DNA from: Raphanus sativus
Taxonomy: Eukaryota; Streptophyta; Magnoliopsida; Brassicales; Brassicaceae
DNA length: 64,000 bases
Direction of reading: 5' to 3'
NCBI RefSeq assembly: GCF_000801105.2
Contig: NC_079517.1
Span: 3,906,001-3,970,000 of the forward strand
How positions within the stretch are numbered: the stretch's first letter is position 1; each line of letters starts with the position of its first letter. Under the pieces are notes generated by a model. It had not been told where the DNA came from. It was given only the letters and a program-made list of their open reading frames with translations, and made no database searches. Positions 37,101 to 50,400 of the stretch are shown in pieces. The position numbers and the translations under genes were made by a program.

Positions 37101-39853
37101 TGATTAGAGTCAACGCTTTTGGAGGCATTTCCTGAAGCTGCACCAGCTGTGCTTACTTTCTTGCTTGCAGGTGGGGACTGTCTCTTTTGACCTCTAACCG
37201 GTTCCTTTCTCGAAGAACTCTCTACTCTTCGGGTGTTAGGTTTGGCACTGAGGTCGGCGAGTCTCCGCGTCCGAACCTTCCGAGCTCTCCTAGTGGGCGC
37301 CCCACCGATGAAAAGACTTGTACTCTCAGGTTCCTCAGGCTCCGTGTCTTCAACACAAGCAGCTGTCTCAGTCACAGCCAGCTGCTCCACAATTGGTTGT
37401 TTCTCAGCTCTCTTGTTTCCTACTCGTTCTGCAACTGTCTTCTTTGTGGTCTTGTTCCGGAGGGCATAGGTTCTAAGCGGGGGTGGATGAACTTTCTTGC
37501 TAGACCTCGTAACTGCAAATTATTTTGAGCTTTACAAAATTAGTTTTTTGTTTTTTTTTCATCAGCACACTTTAATTTGTTAGACCAGAGAAAACTTTGT
37601 ACCTCTCTTATTCTGAGATCTTTCGCAGTTTACATCCTCATTCACCACAAGAGCATTGCCTGCAAGAAAATATGATAATACAAAATGATTGTCTCTTTCT
37701 TCTGCACACTTTAATTTGCTAGACCCGAGAAAATTATATACCTGCAGTCTGATCATCCTTCTGAGATATTTCGCAGTTTACATTTTCATTCTCAATAACA
37801 GCATTAACTGCAAGAGAAATGATAAAACCAAAATGATTATCTCTTTTTTTTTTTCATCTGCATACTTTGATTTGCTAGACCAGATTAAACTTATACCTGT
37901 CTGATCATTCTGCTGAGATATTTCGCAGTTTACATCTTCATTCTCCACAACAGCATTGCCTGCATGAGAAAATGTTTAAAAGAAATGAGTCTTTTTTTTT
38001 TAATCTGCATACTTTAGTTTTCCCAGATAAAACTTTATACCTCTTAAATCATCCTGAGATCTTTGGCAGTTTACATCCTCATTCCCAACAACAGCATCGT
38101 CTGCCAGAGAAAATGATCATACAAAATGATTATCCCTTTTTTCATTTCATACTTTACTTTGCTAGACCAGAGAAAAAAAATTATACCTCTCTGGTCTTCG
38201 TTCTGGGATCTTTCGCAGTTTAAATCTCCATTCACCACAACATCATTGCCTGCAAGAGAAAATGATAATACGAAATGATTATGACTGCTTTGAGTTATGA
38301 AACTAAAACAAGCAGATTACTGAAGAATATATTCATGTTGTTATATTTCCTATTCTATTATAATATGTGTATTGTTTCTAATTTAGATAAGGATGTTTTC
38401 CTATAAGAATCCAGGGTTAGTCAATCTACTATTGTATATATATACGACTGATTTAAGGGACACGTCAGCTTGATATTAGTTATAGGTGGTCTCATTATAA
38501 CATTGATCTGATTAAATATCTAAAATTATTTAAGTTTTATGCTTTTTGCAGATTCTTTAATGATAGCAAAGTAGTTATTTATATTGATGTGAGTAGTGTC
38601 TTCCATGACAGAGCATATGGAAAAAGATTTTATGAAGTTCACGATGCGTTTTATGATGATATGCTGTCCCCAACATATTCGTAAGGGATGCACATAAATA
38701 TTCGAAAAGTTGCAAAAACCGAAATAACTTAACTACTTGGCTTAAACGGATATGCAAAACATTTTTAATACTAAACTCAAATATACTAATATCTTTACTA
38801 TTTTTATCGATGCCTTGTTTCCCAAAACATTATTGATGTAAAAATACTAAAAAAATTATTTATGTAAAAACTGGAAATGTGTTTTTAGATATCGGAGCTA
38901 CATCAGACAGCTCTATTTTTTTCTATAAAAATATATTATATGTTGATTATAGTATTAAAAATAGCAGATAATTTATCCATAAATATTAAATTATTATATT
39001 TTATTGTATTAAGAAATATGCGTATACTTTCCAATTTATTTAAGGATAATTTCTGATAAGTATCTACTATCTAGGGTTACCCAACCTAGTTTCTTTAATA
39101 AATATGATTGTTTGTAAAAGCTAAAGTGACATGTTAGTTTGATATCAATTCAACACAGATGCATACCTGCAATATCAGTAACCATTTCTCTCTCCTGGTC
39201 AATGGCAATTGGTGAATTCAGTTCGCTTTGACTGGGGATAATCGAAGAGCTGCCATTTAGCCCGTTCGTGCTAATTATACTTCTGGAATCTGAAGGCAGT
39301 CCAGAATCTAAAAAGCAATCATTCACGTCCATAAGTTTAAACAAACTCATCCAGCTAGTAATAGTATAGAACATATATAAAACCAAATGAGTTTTTAATA
39401 TACCATTTGTCCCATCAGCATCGATATTTCTGGTGCGGCTCAACCTAGGTAACCATTTGAGAAAAGATGAAGGAGGGAGAGAATCGCTTTGTACGTGTGG
39501 GTCTACCAAGCTAGCACTCTCCATTGAAAACGGCCAATATTTTTTAGGATCGGAGTCTCTCTCTTTGGCAATTATGCCACTGCATTAATAAAGAAGAAAA
39601 ACTCGATATACTCATGTCATTTCATCGTGTACCTTGATATATATATATGAATTTAAAGTGGCCACATCATATATATCCACTAATTACCAAAGTAAATGGA
39701 AACATAACCACACGGTACCAAGGAAAGTTGAAAATATATAAGTTCAATATAGGCTCACCATAGAGAGAAACCATCACATTCTACCCTGCTAGGCTCATTG
39801 TTAGCGTCTGTGAGATCTATGACGATTGAGTCGACCTTAGTGGAGGAACCCAT
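34122..39853 (-). CDS. EMF1: EMBRYONIC FLOWER 1 (EMF1), Polycomb protein, with tandemly amplified exons
   Basis: Thirteen coding exons (39853-39759, 39579-39404, 39307-39167, 38249-38187, 38100-38041, 37959-37897, 37807-37742, 37659-37603, 37512-36500, 36265-36128, 35911-35762, 35503-35375, 35129-34122) close in phase to 1052 codons, near the Arabidopsis size. EMF1 is a plant-specific nuclear protein that works with PRC1/PRC2 to compact H3K27me3 chromatin and hold back flowering genes. Visible signs are the N-terminus MGSSTKVDSIVIDL, YWPFSMESASLVD, the basic middle part (RRARKVRTRRLADL), FLFDLNETY near residues 768-776, a six-His run and MDPRFRS. Exons 4-8 are five copies of one small phase-1 exon; exons 10-12 plus the end of exon 9 are four copies of another, phase 0. 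The family normally shows no such arrays as far as I recall. The assignment is firm; the splice pattern is predicted. Confidence 0.85.
35131..36625 (-). repeat. EMF1 repeat array B: four about 380-bp exon-plus-intron units
   Basis: Each unit holds an exon coding for a (D/N)xSIPNxGRGLGTGxGAIYxG segment that ends in VPQK, followed by GTACC and a similar intron (for example aatcctngtcca-ttacttaatcaca and ataagaaactga-tatagagtatgaaaa). Copies end at 36500, 36128, 35762 and 35375. The start of the last exon (NASLSDRKGKGV) is a diverged fifth start. Exons are phase 0 at both ends, so copy number can change without breaking the frame. Confidence 0.9.
37603..38290 (-). repeat. EMF1 repeat array A: five about 145-bp micro-exon units
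   Basis: Five exons of 57-66 nt (ending at 38187, 38041, 37897, 37742, 37603) encode variants of NAVVENEDVNCExSQ. The introns between them also repeat (tttgctagaccagagaaaa, ttatacct). Each is phase 1 at both ends. The spacing is 139-155 bp. Confidence 0.9.
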
Positions 39854-39928
39854 TGGTTTGCTTTGAAAAAGATTTTGTCTTAGTGGTGATTATAACTTCC
39901 ACCATTATATGATCTCTCCTCAATTAGA

Positions 39929-40939
39929 GCTGCAAAAAATGCATGATAATATTTATTAGCATCACAAATGAAAAGAATTATATATACAACATGGTATAGC
40001 TGCGAATGAAGATCAAACTGTTATTGCTCAAAAAGAGACAATGCTTCAAAATCTTTACTTCACATATATATGACACCCAATATAATTCTAATTAGTTAAA
40101 GAAGCAATATGAATTTACACCACCATGTTCAAGTTCAACCATATTCCATGAATATCCACATGAAATAACATTCATAACCAACATCCAGTCACCTTTACAG
40201 TTCCATGGAAATAAAATTTAAAACCTTAAGGTCTACATAAAATCTAGAACGAATTTCTTCGTTAACGTTCCATTTCATTAAACAAATAAAATAATTCGTG
40301 TGAATTTTAGACAGTAAACATTTTAATTTTTTTTTGGTCAAGAGAACATTTAATTAACATTTAACATTCAACATAACATGTATTTGAACATCAAAATGAA
40401 ATTAGGGTTTTCATATAAGAGAATCCCCCAAAGCCGTAAACATTATCTACATAAACAGGAAAAGAAAAGTATTATAACGGACCCATTTCAATATAGTCCA
40501 ATCACAAACTCCAACACGGGTCAATATAAATTAGATCTGAGTAATTTAGGGTTTATATCAATTTTTTTTTTTGACAAAAAAGTATAGATCAATTACTCCA
40601 TTTAGAACACAGTAACAGATGATAAGACACTTAAGATTAACCTCATGCATATGATTAAGAAAGATAAACGATCATACAAAAGAAAACAAAGATAAACGAA
40701 GACCCACCAAATACGGGTCAGATCTATACGCACGTTAATAGTCCGTACGTAAAGACAAGAAAAAAACAAAAAAAAAATAAGAACAACGAGTTAAGGGACG
40801 TGTTAACAAACAGTAAAGAGCCCTAAATGAAGAAAAAAAACACGAAGTCAGCTATGAGTCAAGCTAGATCTATCCCACCAGATCCGAAACATGAACATAT
40901 ATCCAAGGAATCGTAGATCTATGTCGGAAAACACGAACC
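39929..40939 (-). other. Probable 5'-UTR intron of EMF1
   Basis: On the minus strand a donor (caccag|gttcgt, exon ending 40939) and an acceptor (tttttgcag|ctctaa, exon starting 39929) would place a 1.0-kb intron in the leader, between a distal first exon and the ATG at 39853. Confidence 0.5.
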
Positions 40940-41118
40940 TGGTGGAAATCCAACCAGAGAGCGCGAGGAAAAGATCGATGCGAGATTCAAGCTATAGATC
41001 TTAAGCAGAAAAAACGTTTTGGAAGATTGAAAGTTTTAAGGATTGATTTGTTTTGGGAGATGAGTAGAATTTGAGTGCCGTTTTCGAGAAACCCTAGGAC
41101 AACGTTTGCTAGCGAAAC

Positions 41119-41183
41119 GAGAGAGAGAGAGAGAGAGAGAGCGAGAGGGGAAAGGGAGACATTTTCTTCTTTGGCTTATATAG
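41119..41183 (-). promoter_or_regulatory. EMF1 core promoter: TATA box and (GA)n leader tract
   Basis: A minus-strand ctatataag at 41183-41175 is followed downstream by a CT-rich leader with a (GA/CT)n run at 41119-41141. This fits a transcription start near 41150. GA/CT repeats of this kind are common in plant leaders and can attract GAGA-binding BPC proteins. Confidence 0.5.
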
Positions 41184-42620
41184 AGAGACTCTTGAGAAAG
41201 AGATAGAGAATATGTGGTGGCTCTCTTCTTATCTTTGAAATGAAGGGTTTCTGGGTCAGAATGAAAGTTTTTTCCAACAAAAATAATTATCGTTGATATA
41301 AAATTTCTCATTTTCTTGGCCAAAAACAGCTCATATGTTGAACATATGGCACTGCCATTCACCATCTGGTCTTCGTATTTCTATTAGTACGTTGACGTGC
41401 TATTCTATATACTGTGTGCACGTTATTTTATTGTATTAAAAGGGAAAGATATATTTCTATTTGTGTAATATTTCTTACTTTTAGTGGAAAAAATCTCAGC
41501 ATTAATATAAATAGCTTTATTAGGGTGTATCCAAATATTGAATAAAAATATAAACTAATTATTTTATAAGATTTCGTTGCTTTCTTAAAAGGAAACCCAA
41601 CTCACCTACTTTAGAAAAAAATATAATATCATGACTACGTTTCTGTTTGATAGGATGAGAATTATAACCCAATTAGAGACCTCCACGTAGACTAATCTGC
41701 GATTCTGGTCACAACATTGGTTGTACAAAAAAAACCCTAGGCGCGTGATGTGTCGACACGTGAAGACCGGAGATTGGAAGGTGTATTCACGTGTAAGGAG
41801 AGAGAGTGTAGAAAAGAGTGACAAGAGCGAAAAATAAAAAGCCCTAAAACCATAATAATATTTAACCTAGATGAGCCAATTTCGTCGATAATATATAAAC
41901 CCTAAAATCTTTCTTCGCATTTTCTCAAATTTACCACAGTAAAGATCACAAAGATTTGGTTCACATAAAAAGTTTCGTTTCGTTTTCTTTTATTTTATTT
42001 TGTATATAAAGATATGTCAATCTCATTACTAACAAATATATGAGAAACTAATTCTACATGTGTTATACTGTAAATGTTTATTAATTAGCTAGCTCATACA
42101 GAAATTTAACAGAATTGTCTTCTTGCAAATGTTTTCGTTAAAATCCAACAAAAAAAATCATGGATTAATTGTGACAGTTTATTGGTGTTTCAAAAAAAAT
42201 TGTGACAATTTATTCTTTAATCTTTTTTAAACTAATGTGTAAACTCGTGTTTATACATAATCTTTTACTATTTATCTTTATTAATTGACATGTATAGAGA
42301 TACGATAGACTTATTTTCTAAAAGAGTAAATAGTAGAAATAGAGAGATGCGGTTTGAGTCTGACCGTGAATAACTGGGGTAAAGTTGTTAAAAGAAGAAG
42401 AAGACTGGCCGGCAATACCCAGGCCCAATCCGAAAAAATTAAGGGCTGGAAACAAAAAATATATTTTAGATCTATTATTAAAAACAACAAAATATAAAAG
42501 CTAAGAATGTAATCAAGACGCTTCGAACCTAAAACTTTTAACATAGTAAAACTGCGTTTAAACCAACTTAGCTATCAAAGATTTTAAGAAATTGAAGATC
42601 GAAATAATACATAGTTTAAA

Positions 42621-42859
42621 ATGACCAGAAACACATGTTTTCATGGCATGTACTCAGGGCCACTACTGGCAATACCATCTGAATCGGATGAGATTAAACC
42701 CTCATTTTCTGATTTTATACACTTTTCTATAGTATATATCCCAAAATCGTTGAATGTCTATACCGACTTCTTTACTAAAGGTGGAAGATCACGTATATTC
42801 AGAACTTTTCTCGTCGACTGTTTTGCACCAAGTTGGCTATATGTTTACGCTGGCCAATA
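42621..42859 (+). pseudogene. LINE RNase H C-terminal relic
   Basis: The open frame ends FSIVYIPKSLNVYTDFFTKGGRSR, then FVDCF-like residues and PSWLYVYAGQ before the stop. This matches the usual end of plant LINE RNase H domains (the YIPRSxNxxAD-LAKxxRSR pattern). Only the last helix and the final Asp remain, and no tail or flanking duplication was seen. It is an old fragment. Confidence 0.5.
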
Positions 42860-43280
42860 AGTAATCAACTAGTTTTAAAGTGTTTTGTTTTTATGTCAAA
42901 AAAAACATTTCATTTTCTTTTATGGATTTCACTAAATGAAAATAAAGCTCACAAGAAGATATCTACTGTATCGCATTTGTCTCTATTTTTTCTTGCTCAA
43001 ACAAGTTTTTTTATAAAATCATAATCATAATTAATTAATTTCTCTAGACAAAGATACATTATTTACACTACGTGATACACAACCAACTGGCTAAACAAAT
43101 CGCTGCTACAACACGATAGAAAAGTGAAAAACTGAACTACAAAACCCAAAGATAAAATAAACTTTCTCTCCTTGTTATACTGCATTTTTATATTATTCTT
43201 TCTCCGATATTTTTTAACCTGTCTTGCCTAGTTATTATCACCTTTAATTGGGGTTTGATAATAATATCCTTTCCGTAGAA

Positions 43281-43497
43281 ATTTAGGTGTATTGCTTTAG
43301 TCTATTTAAGGAAGTATATATATAATCGGTAGACAAAAAAAGGAAATATATAATCTCCTTTTCTTCACAGTGACGTACATATATATCAATTTAGGTGTAT
43401 TGCTTTAGTCTATTTAAGGAAGTATATGTATAATCGGTAGACAAAAAAAGGAAATATATAATCTCCTTTTCTTCACAGTGACGTACATATATATCAA
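43281..43497. repeat. Nearly exact 108-bp tandem duplication
   Basis: The unit starting atttaggtgtattgctttag at 43281 repeats at 43389 with almost no differences (tatatata against tatatgta), including the segment ccttttcttcacagtgacgt. The low divergence implies a recent duplication. Confidence 0.92.
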
Positions 43498-46471
43498 CTT
43501 CTCTTTTTTGACGAGATTAATTAGGGTTTGAAAATTGTGATGTATTTGTTATATATGAAAACACGTAGTGATCCAGCCTGAATTTTTGATGCAGTATTTA
43601 CTACTACGAAAACTGCACGGAGGTGATTGGAGAGAGCTCTGGATACTGTTGACAGTCTCATTTCTTTCCACAAAACTAAAATTAAAGCTATTAAACTGTT
43701 ATTTATTTACTAAAACCTACAATCATAATAAACATTTTCTACAAATATACGATTTTACATAGCAATTTTCCTAGAGCACGAGTTTAAGTGCTTTGAGAAT
43801 ATGTTTTTCTTTCTTTTAATAAATATATTGCTTCATCTCTCTACTAAATATATATTTAAAGTATAATAATATATTTACAATATATGTATATAAAATATTA
43901 GGATATTATAATTATTATGTAAAAGATTATGTATAACATATAAATATAAATATTAATACTAATTTTACTTTTAGTGCCTATATATCATATGTGAATTATA
44001 TATTTTCACAATAAACCTTTTATAATAATACAATAATAATTTATATTATAAATTTGGTTTTAGTTTTGAATCAACACTTAATATTTAGTCAACTACATAT
44101 AACAGCTGTTTTAGAAAAAAATCATAATCATTTTTTTATAATTATATCACAAAAACTATAGCTGAAATTATACATTAAAATATAAATCTACAATACAAAA
44201 CCTACAATTTAGATTCTACAGAAAAAAAAATCTAGAGATATAACACAAAAACCTACATATCATATTCTACAGCAAAATACCTAAAGTTGCAGCAGAAACC
44301 AATCAGACTTTACATAGCACTCTTAAGTTTCTGGTAATTTTTAAAGTGAAATTACACCTATCTTCAACCAACCAAACATTTCTTCTAGACCGGATAAATC
44401 AAGCTTCAAATATCTGGAATATTATCCTCATGTATTTGTATCCTCAATATCACAATTACATATTCGATCATTACTATAATATTTAATTTGTATTCTTAGT
44501 ACTTACCGTAACGTCAATGGTACAAACTATAGTGTTTAAGTTTTATTCATAACTCATGATTATCCAAAATTGTTCTCCATGCATCTACAATGATAACAAA
44601 CCAACCATGAATTGGGACGAGAGAGTTAATATCCAACTTAATTAGGGTCGACCTGTTTGCTTCAAGTAGGTGACTATACTGACTAGGAAGAAGGAATCTT
44701 AGGTTCTGAATAACCGGTCTAATTAAGAAACAAACGAAAAACAACTAACTACAACAACTTAGCTGGTTAATTGAAATTATGATTAATTCTAGAGACTACA
44801 TTATATACATTATATGACTGAATGTAAACTTTATTTGCAAGAATTTTTTTTTATCATAAAAAGATTGTTTTACCGTTAAAATTATATGTGATGTATATAA
44901 TCACTAAACAATAACATGTTATAAAATTACTCTATAACGTTACTGCATGCACAGCATCGATACATACTCGAGTCCGAATTATATTGGTCGATGCAGTTTA
45001 AAATGCAAGGCGCACTGACCTAAATAAATGACTAAGTTTGGACTTCGAACCAAAAATTATACAAAGCCATACATGCGAATTAGAAAACTATCCATACTTT
45101 TGTTTTGGTCTTTCTACTCGATGTCTTAGCTAGTAACATTTGAAGGAAAAAAAATCAGGAGACAATATTAAGTCGAACACCTACAGGCTACATTGGTAAA
45201 TTAAACTACAGAAAAAACAAATTTGTTCTGTAGCAGAGTGTAGCTAATACTATGACGTATCTGATTAGATTTTTGAAGGCAATCTTTTTATAGAAATGTT
45301 TTGATGGATATTTTTTTTTTGTAACTGAAATGTTTTGATGGACTTAGTTAGAGTGAGTCCTGTAGTTAAAGTAAAGTAATTTTAGGTGAGTGTAACCCAA
45401 ACGCATATTGTTTCAGTATCAATAATTTTCTGGCTTCTCATACATAAACGCAAAGATAGCCTTCGTAATGTAGGAACGGTCGTATATATATAAAGCTTAA
45501 GTTAATAGAGCTTATGTGGTTAGAAAAAAAGAATTTAAATATCACATAAACTGTAACATTAAGTAGAAAATAATAAGTCAAAACTATTTTGTCTATTTTT
45601 AGTCTTTGAATTAAAATTCATCCCCTATATACACTATTTAACAAGTTATTTATCATATGTCATCACCACATTGATTTAAAAGAAAAAATGATGACATGAC
45701 ATATTGAAGTTAACTTATATTTTTGATATTTTTTAGAATATGAAAACATAATAATATTTTACGATTTTGAAATATTATTTAATTATATTTCTTATAATAT
45801 AATTTTATAACTTTATTACTAAAACAATTTTTATGCTGTTTTTTAAATGTAAATGTCTAAACATATAATACTATTAGTTTCTTTTAATATCTACAAATTT
45901 TAGAAATATCATTTAGTTTTACGTTTTGACAATTATATACCTAACAAAATTTCTCTTAATTTGATAAATTTGATTTAATATATTTTAATCAAAATAGATA
46001 AAATTTATTTTCAAGATAATAATGTTAAATATATACATATATATTATTAAATATAAATTTTAAATATATTTATTTTATCTAAATTTTAACACATAATTTA
46101 ATTAACAAATGTAAAAATAAAAAAAAAATATTTAAAGATAATTTAGACTTTAAAATTTATATTCATCATATTGTGCAAAAAACACCTAGTATGAAATAAC
46201 TTTGAATATGTTATAATCGGTAAAATCTTCCAAAAACAAGTCAAAAACAGACTAATTTGTTAATAATGGTAAAAAGAAAAATTGATGAAAAGTGGAATTA
46301 GATATCGTTGTACTTAGAAAAGAAATAATTCCCAATTCATTACAACAACAAAAAAGATAATAAATCTCGAACAAATCAAAAAAATGAGAAAGAATAAAAT
46401 TTTAAATTGTTAAAAATACTTTTCTTTTTACTTATAGTTAGCAACGTTAAAAGGTTTTAAAACAGCAGTTA

Positions 46472-46778
46472 GTGTCGGCTTAATACATATGAGGCGGTCA
46501 GTGAGACCGCCCTAGGACCCACGCCAAATCTTTTTTTTTTTGACATGCAAGAATTTGATTAAGTTTAAATTTGGATAGTGTTATACGACTATTATAATGT
46601 AAAACAAATAAAATAAAATAAAATAGCTAGTGAGTTAAAAGTATTCTTAAATTATTTTCTTAAATAATATATACATTTTTAAAAAATGTAGCTTAGACAT
46701 TTTTTGTTCAAAGGCCCTTATTTAAAGAAAAATAAAAAGTTTGCCCAGGGCCCCTAACTGCATTGAGCCGGCCCTAAC
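46472..46778. mobile_element. Small element with imperfect inverted ends
   Basis: The left end (gtcggcttaatacatatgag) and the reverse complement of the right end (ccggctcaatgcagttaggg) match imperfectly. Both are followed inwards by GC-rich gccc / gggcc segments in otherwise AT-rich DNA. A possible flanking cagtta duplication is seen. Probably a short non-autonomous DNA transposon; family not recognised. Confidence 0.4.
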
Positions 46779-47432
46779 GACAGTTACAGTAGTAGTTCTC
46801 TTGCTCAGTGTTTTTTCAGATTTCTGGTCGCACAATGAGATATAAGCTTCGGAGTAGAATACAATTCATGGAAGAATTGAGCTCGTAGGGTTGTAGCCTT
46901 GTATAGCTTCGCTGGAATTCCAAAAAGAAAAAAAAAAACTCTTTATATTACAACAAGAGTATGTAACAAGTTGGTATTTCTTTTTTTAAACAAAAAGTGT
47001 TTTAACTTCTTCTCCGAGAACCAAAACATTGTAATGCATCGAACTCTGTGGTGGCGAAAGTTTCGGCCGCAACACCTTTACTACCAGACCTAACTTGTTT
47101 TAGTAACATAAAGTTGGTATTTACTCCAAGATGCACTGTCTAAGTTCCTTTCCCAAGTATATATATAACGTGTAGTACAATACGCAAGCAATATGAGTGA
47201 TGTATATATATACTATATTGAACACAGAATGTAAATTCAAAGTTGATTCACTAGAAAGAAAAAAGAAGAAGAGAGAATTAGATCCAAGCAGGGGCAAGCT
47301 CTGTTTATAAAAGTTGCACATACATGTTTGTACATGTTCATGTATGCACGCATCGAATATTATGTATTGAGGTGGAGATTCAAGCCTTTTTACCTACATC
47401 CCCCTTCAAGACGTAGGATGAGACTTCTTCTG

Positions 47433-50400
47433 TTACTTGGTGGGAGACTCGCAATCGTTGAAGTCCAGCACTCTACCCTCCGCCTATAAAACATGCAAAA
47501 TGTTCAAGACCCAAAGTAAAGTTTCTTGAACCATATTTCAAAATCTCCAACTTAGAGTGAATGATTGGTAGAGTATATATTTACCATTAGAGGATCATTA
47601 TTCTCTTTATTAAAGTCTTTCATCTTCCTTGCATCATCAGTACTTGGGGAAAGTGAAATGTCCATTGCATTGAATGCTGCGAATCCACTTGTATGCTCAT
47701 GTCTCTGTGTCAACATTCCTATGCTCTCCCCAGGACTGAAAATGTAGCCCATATCCTGGAAAATAAACACAAATTGCCTTAGAAAGTTATGTCTATACAT
47801 ATGTATATACGGGCTAAAAGAATTTGACATTGAAGTACCTCGATAGTTATGTCTGTGTCAAACCTTGGGCTTGGCAAGAGAGAGTTTACATAGAACGGAG
47901 ATTTCCAGGCTGAGGGAGATTCAAGACCTCTCCTGAATGGAGTTCCACAGAATCTGTAAATGGAGGAGAAGCAACGTCATTGTAGCAAGAATATAAACAC
48001 ACCCAAAAAAATATATAGTTAAGGTTGCGGTCATAGATATGTACATGCTGAAGTTCTCATTGTTTGTCTCGTTATTAGCAAGATGACCCTCGGTGTTTCT
48101 CGCTCGAGAAGGCGAGCTAACGACCAAACAAAGACTTGCAGAAGAATGTTGTTCTTTGTTAGAAGTAGCCATGAGACTTCTCTGCAAATGGTTTCTTGGT
48201 GTTGAAACTTGTGCCTTTACTGCTTTGGTTTCTGATTGACCAGGAGGAGACAGAACTTGCTTGTTGGTATTGCTCTCAGAAAGAACACCGGAGAAACTTT
48301 CAGCCTGCATAAGATTTTATCCGTTCACTGGTCATAACTTGAAGGTAAGTAATAGTGCATACAAAACAAATGATGATTCCTATGACTAGATGACCATGTC
48401 ATGTTATCAGATTCACAACTAAGCTAACTACAAAGTTTCAAAAATAGATAACTCAACAGATGTTCAGATGCTAAAAAGGAAAGACGAGACTTACACGTTG
48501 AACATTTGCCTCCAAGCAAGTTTGCTGTTGTTGTTTTACAAGTGATTTACTGACATCCATGGTTTCTTCTGGCATTCTGTGACTAACTAGTGAAGTATGC
48601 TCACCCCTCAAGCTCTCTTGGTTCTCTTTATCACCAAGATTGACACCAGCGCTAGTTCCAGAGATAGATTCTCGACTCTCACTCTCATCAAACATCACAT
48701 CTAGGCGTGAAAAATCCTTTGCCAGACTAGCTGCTATATCAGTTTCAAGCTTTTTATCACTTCTCTTCTCAGATAGCGGTGTCAGCAGGTCACGGGTGCG
48801 TTTCCTCAGGATTGACTTTGCACCAGCCAACGTCTTTTTCCCAGTGGGAGACTCCCACAGTCTAAGGGGGCTGATGCACGCCATGCTGGACATCAGTAGC
48901 TTGCGTATGCCAAGAGGGCTATAATCGTGCAGGGGGTCGTTGAAAGCAGGTAGGTCCAGGCTTGGAAAACATAGACTTGACGATGATGCTCCCACATCCT
49001 CGTGATGCTGCTCGCTTGACATGTTTGTTTCATGCTTGGGAAGAGAGTGTGGCTTAACTTCTGCCAGAGAAGCAAAATCGTTCACTGGAACCAGCTTTTT
49101 GGAATCGTTCAGATGATAAGATTCATCTTCTTCGCTGGTGTTATTAGGCCTTTCACCAACACATGTAGAGCTCGAAGGATCATTGATGCATATGAAGCTA
49201 CCGTTTTCGTTTGTTCTGCAGTTTGGTTCTGCCTCAAAAGGATGACACATCAATCCGGATGTCTTCTTGGAATACTTTTCGGGTGTTATGATTAAGGGAG
49301 CCGGCCGAAGAGTTTCCTTGCCTGAGGCAGGTGTTGCAATGGACGTTGAAGAAGAGCTCTTCATAGGAGATTTTGTAACTTCTGAAGCTGATGATGCACA
49401 CATAACAGGATCTTGATAGTCTTCCTTGTTTGGCTCTTGGGTTGAAGATCTAGAAACACTGAGCCCTTCACTCTCTTGATCAAGGAAAAGGACTCTGCAA
49501 CATTCCGTTTCGGGTGTCTGAACGTCTGCTCGGTTGGTGTAAGTAGCCACATCTATACTTGATATGGAGTTTGGAGCCCCTAGAGAGGATTCCTTCCTCT
49601 CCTTGGTGTATGGTATCGGTAACTCTGACATATCATGGCTCATCTCCAGTGAAATATCCGACAGTTCCTGAAAATCAAATTGGTAATCCTGGCTCGTAGA
49701 AGCCGAGACACTAAACTGTGAACAGTCCTCCATCTCATAAGAGCCTTCTGAGATGGAGACTGAGATATCTTCCAGTTCCGGATAATAATACTGATCCGAA
49801 CGATATGCAGCTCCCTCATTCACATTCATTATTCCATTTTGATAGTCTTTTGCAGACATAGAGCAGCCTGCCATGCTTGAAATCTGACAGTTTTCTATTT
49901 CTAGCTCTGCCTGTCCACTTACGCAGCCACTACCATCCATAGCACTCTGCATAAAAGCAGACTGTAACGCGGAACTTCTATCATAAGGAGCTAGAGGCAT
50001 AGCTTGGTACTGATCCAAAAGGCCAGAGGACATATAGGAATCGAGTTTCTTCTTAACTGCGCTGTGCCAGTGGTTTTTAATTCCATTATCCGACCTGTTT
50101 GATAACATAAGCAACGATAAATATGTATGCTGCTAAGAACAAATAAAGGAATAGCAATAAAGATGTATATTTTTATTAATTCCAGGTTCCAGATCATGAG
50201 AGTAAAGAGTAGGGTACCTTCCAGGCAAGAACTTTGTTAACTCTGCCCATCTATTACCGTATATTTGATGAGCACGAATGAGAACCAGCTCTTCTTCTTG
50301 AGTCCAAGCTTCCTTGTTTATGGCAGGATTGAGGTGATTGTGCCACCTGTATTATCAATTTACAATATCTTTGTGAATGCTTTATACACTTAATGCAAAA

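Larger units (their letters stand above)
41394..47432. other. 6-kb AT-rich gene desert between EMF1 and MYB3R4
   Basis: No intact gene. As I recall, Arabidopsis has the aspartate aminotransferase ASP3 (At5g11520) here, and I see no trace of it. The stretch holds a LINE RNase H relic (42621-42859), an exact tandem duplication (43281-43497) and a small element with inverted ends (about 46472-46778). Confidence 0.55.

Noticed and set aside
36753..37528. Plus-strand frames of 78-116 codons
   Set aside because: Opposite-strand shadows of EMF1 exon 9.
37603..38290. CRISPR-like regular repeats with spacers
   Set aside because: Spacing is regular, but the units are exons with splice sites in a plant gene, not short palindromic repeats.
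41036..41365. 109-codon minus-strand frame near the EMF1 promoter
   Set aside because: It covers the TATA box and GA tract; better read as EMF1 promoter and leader.
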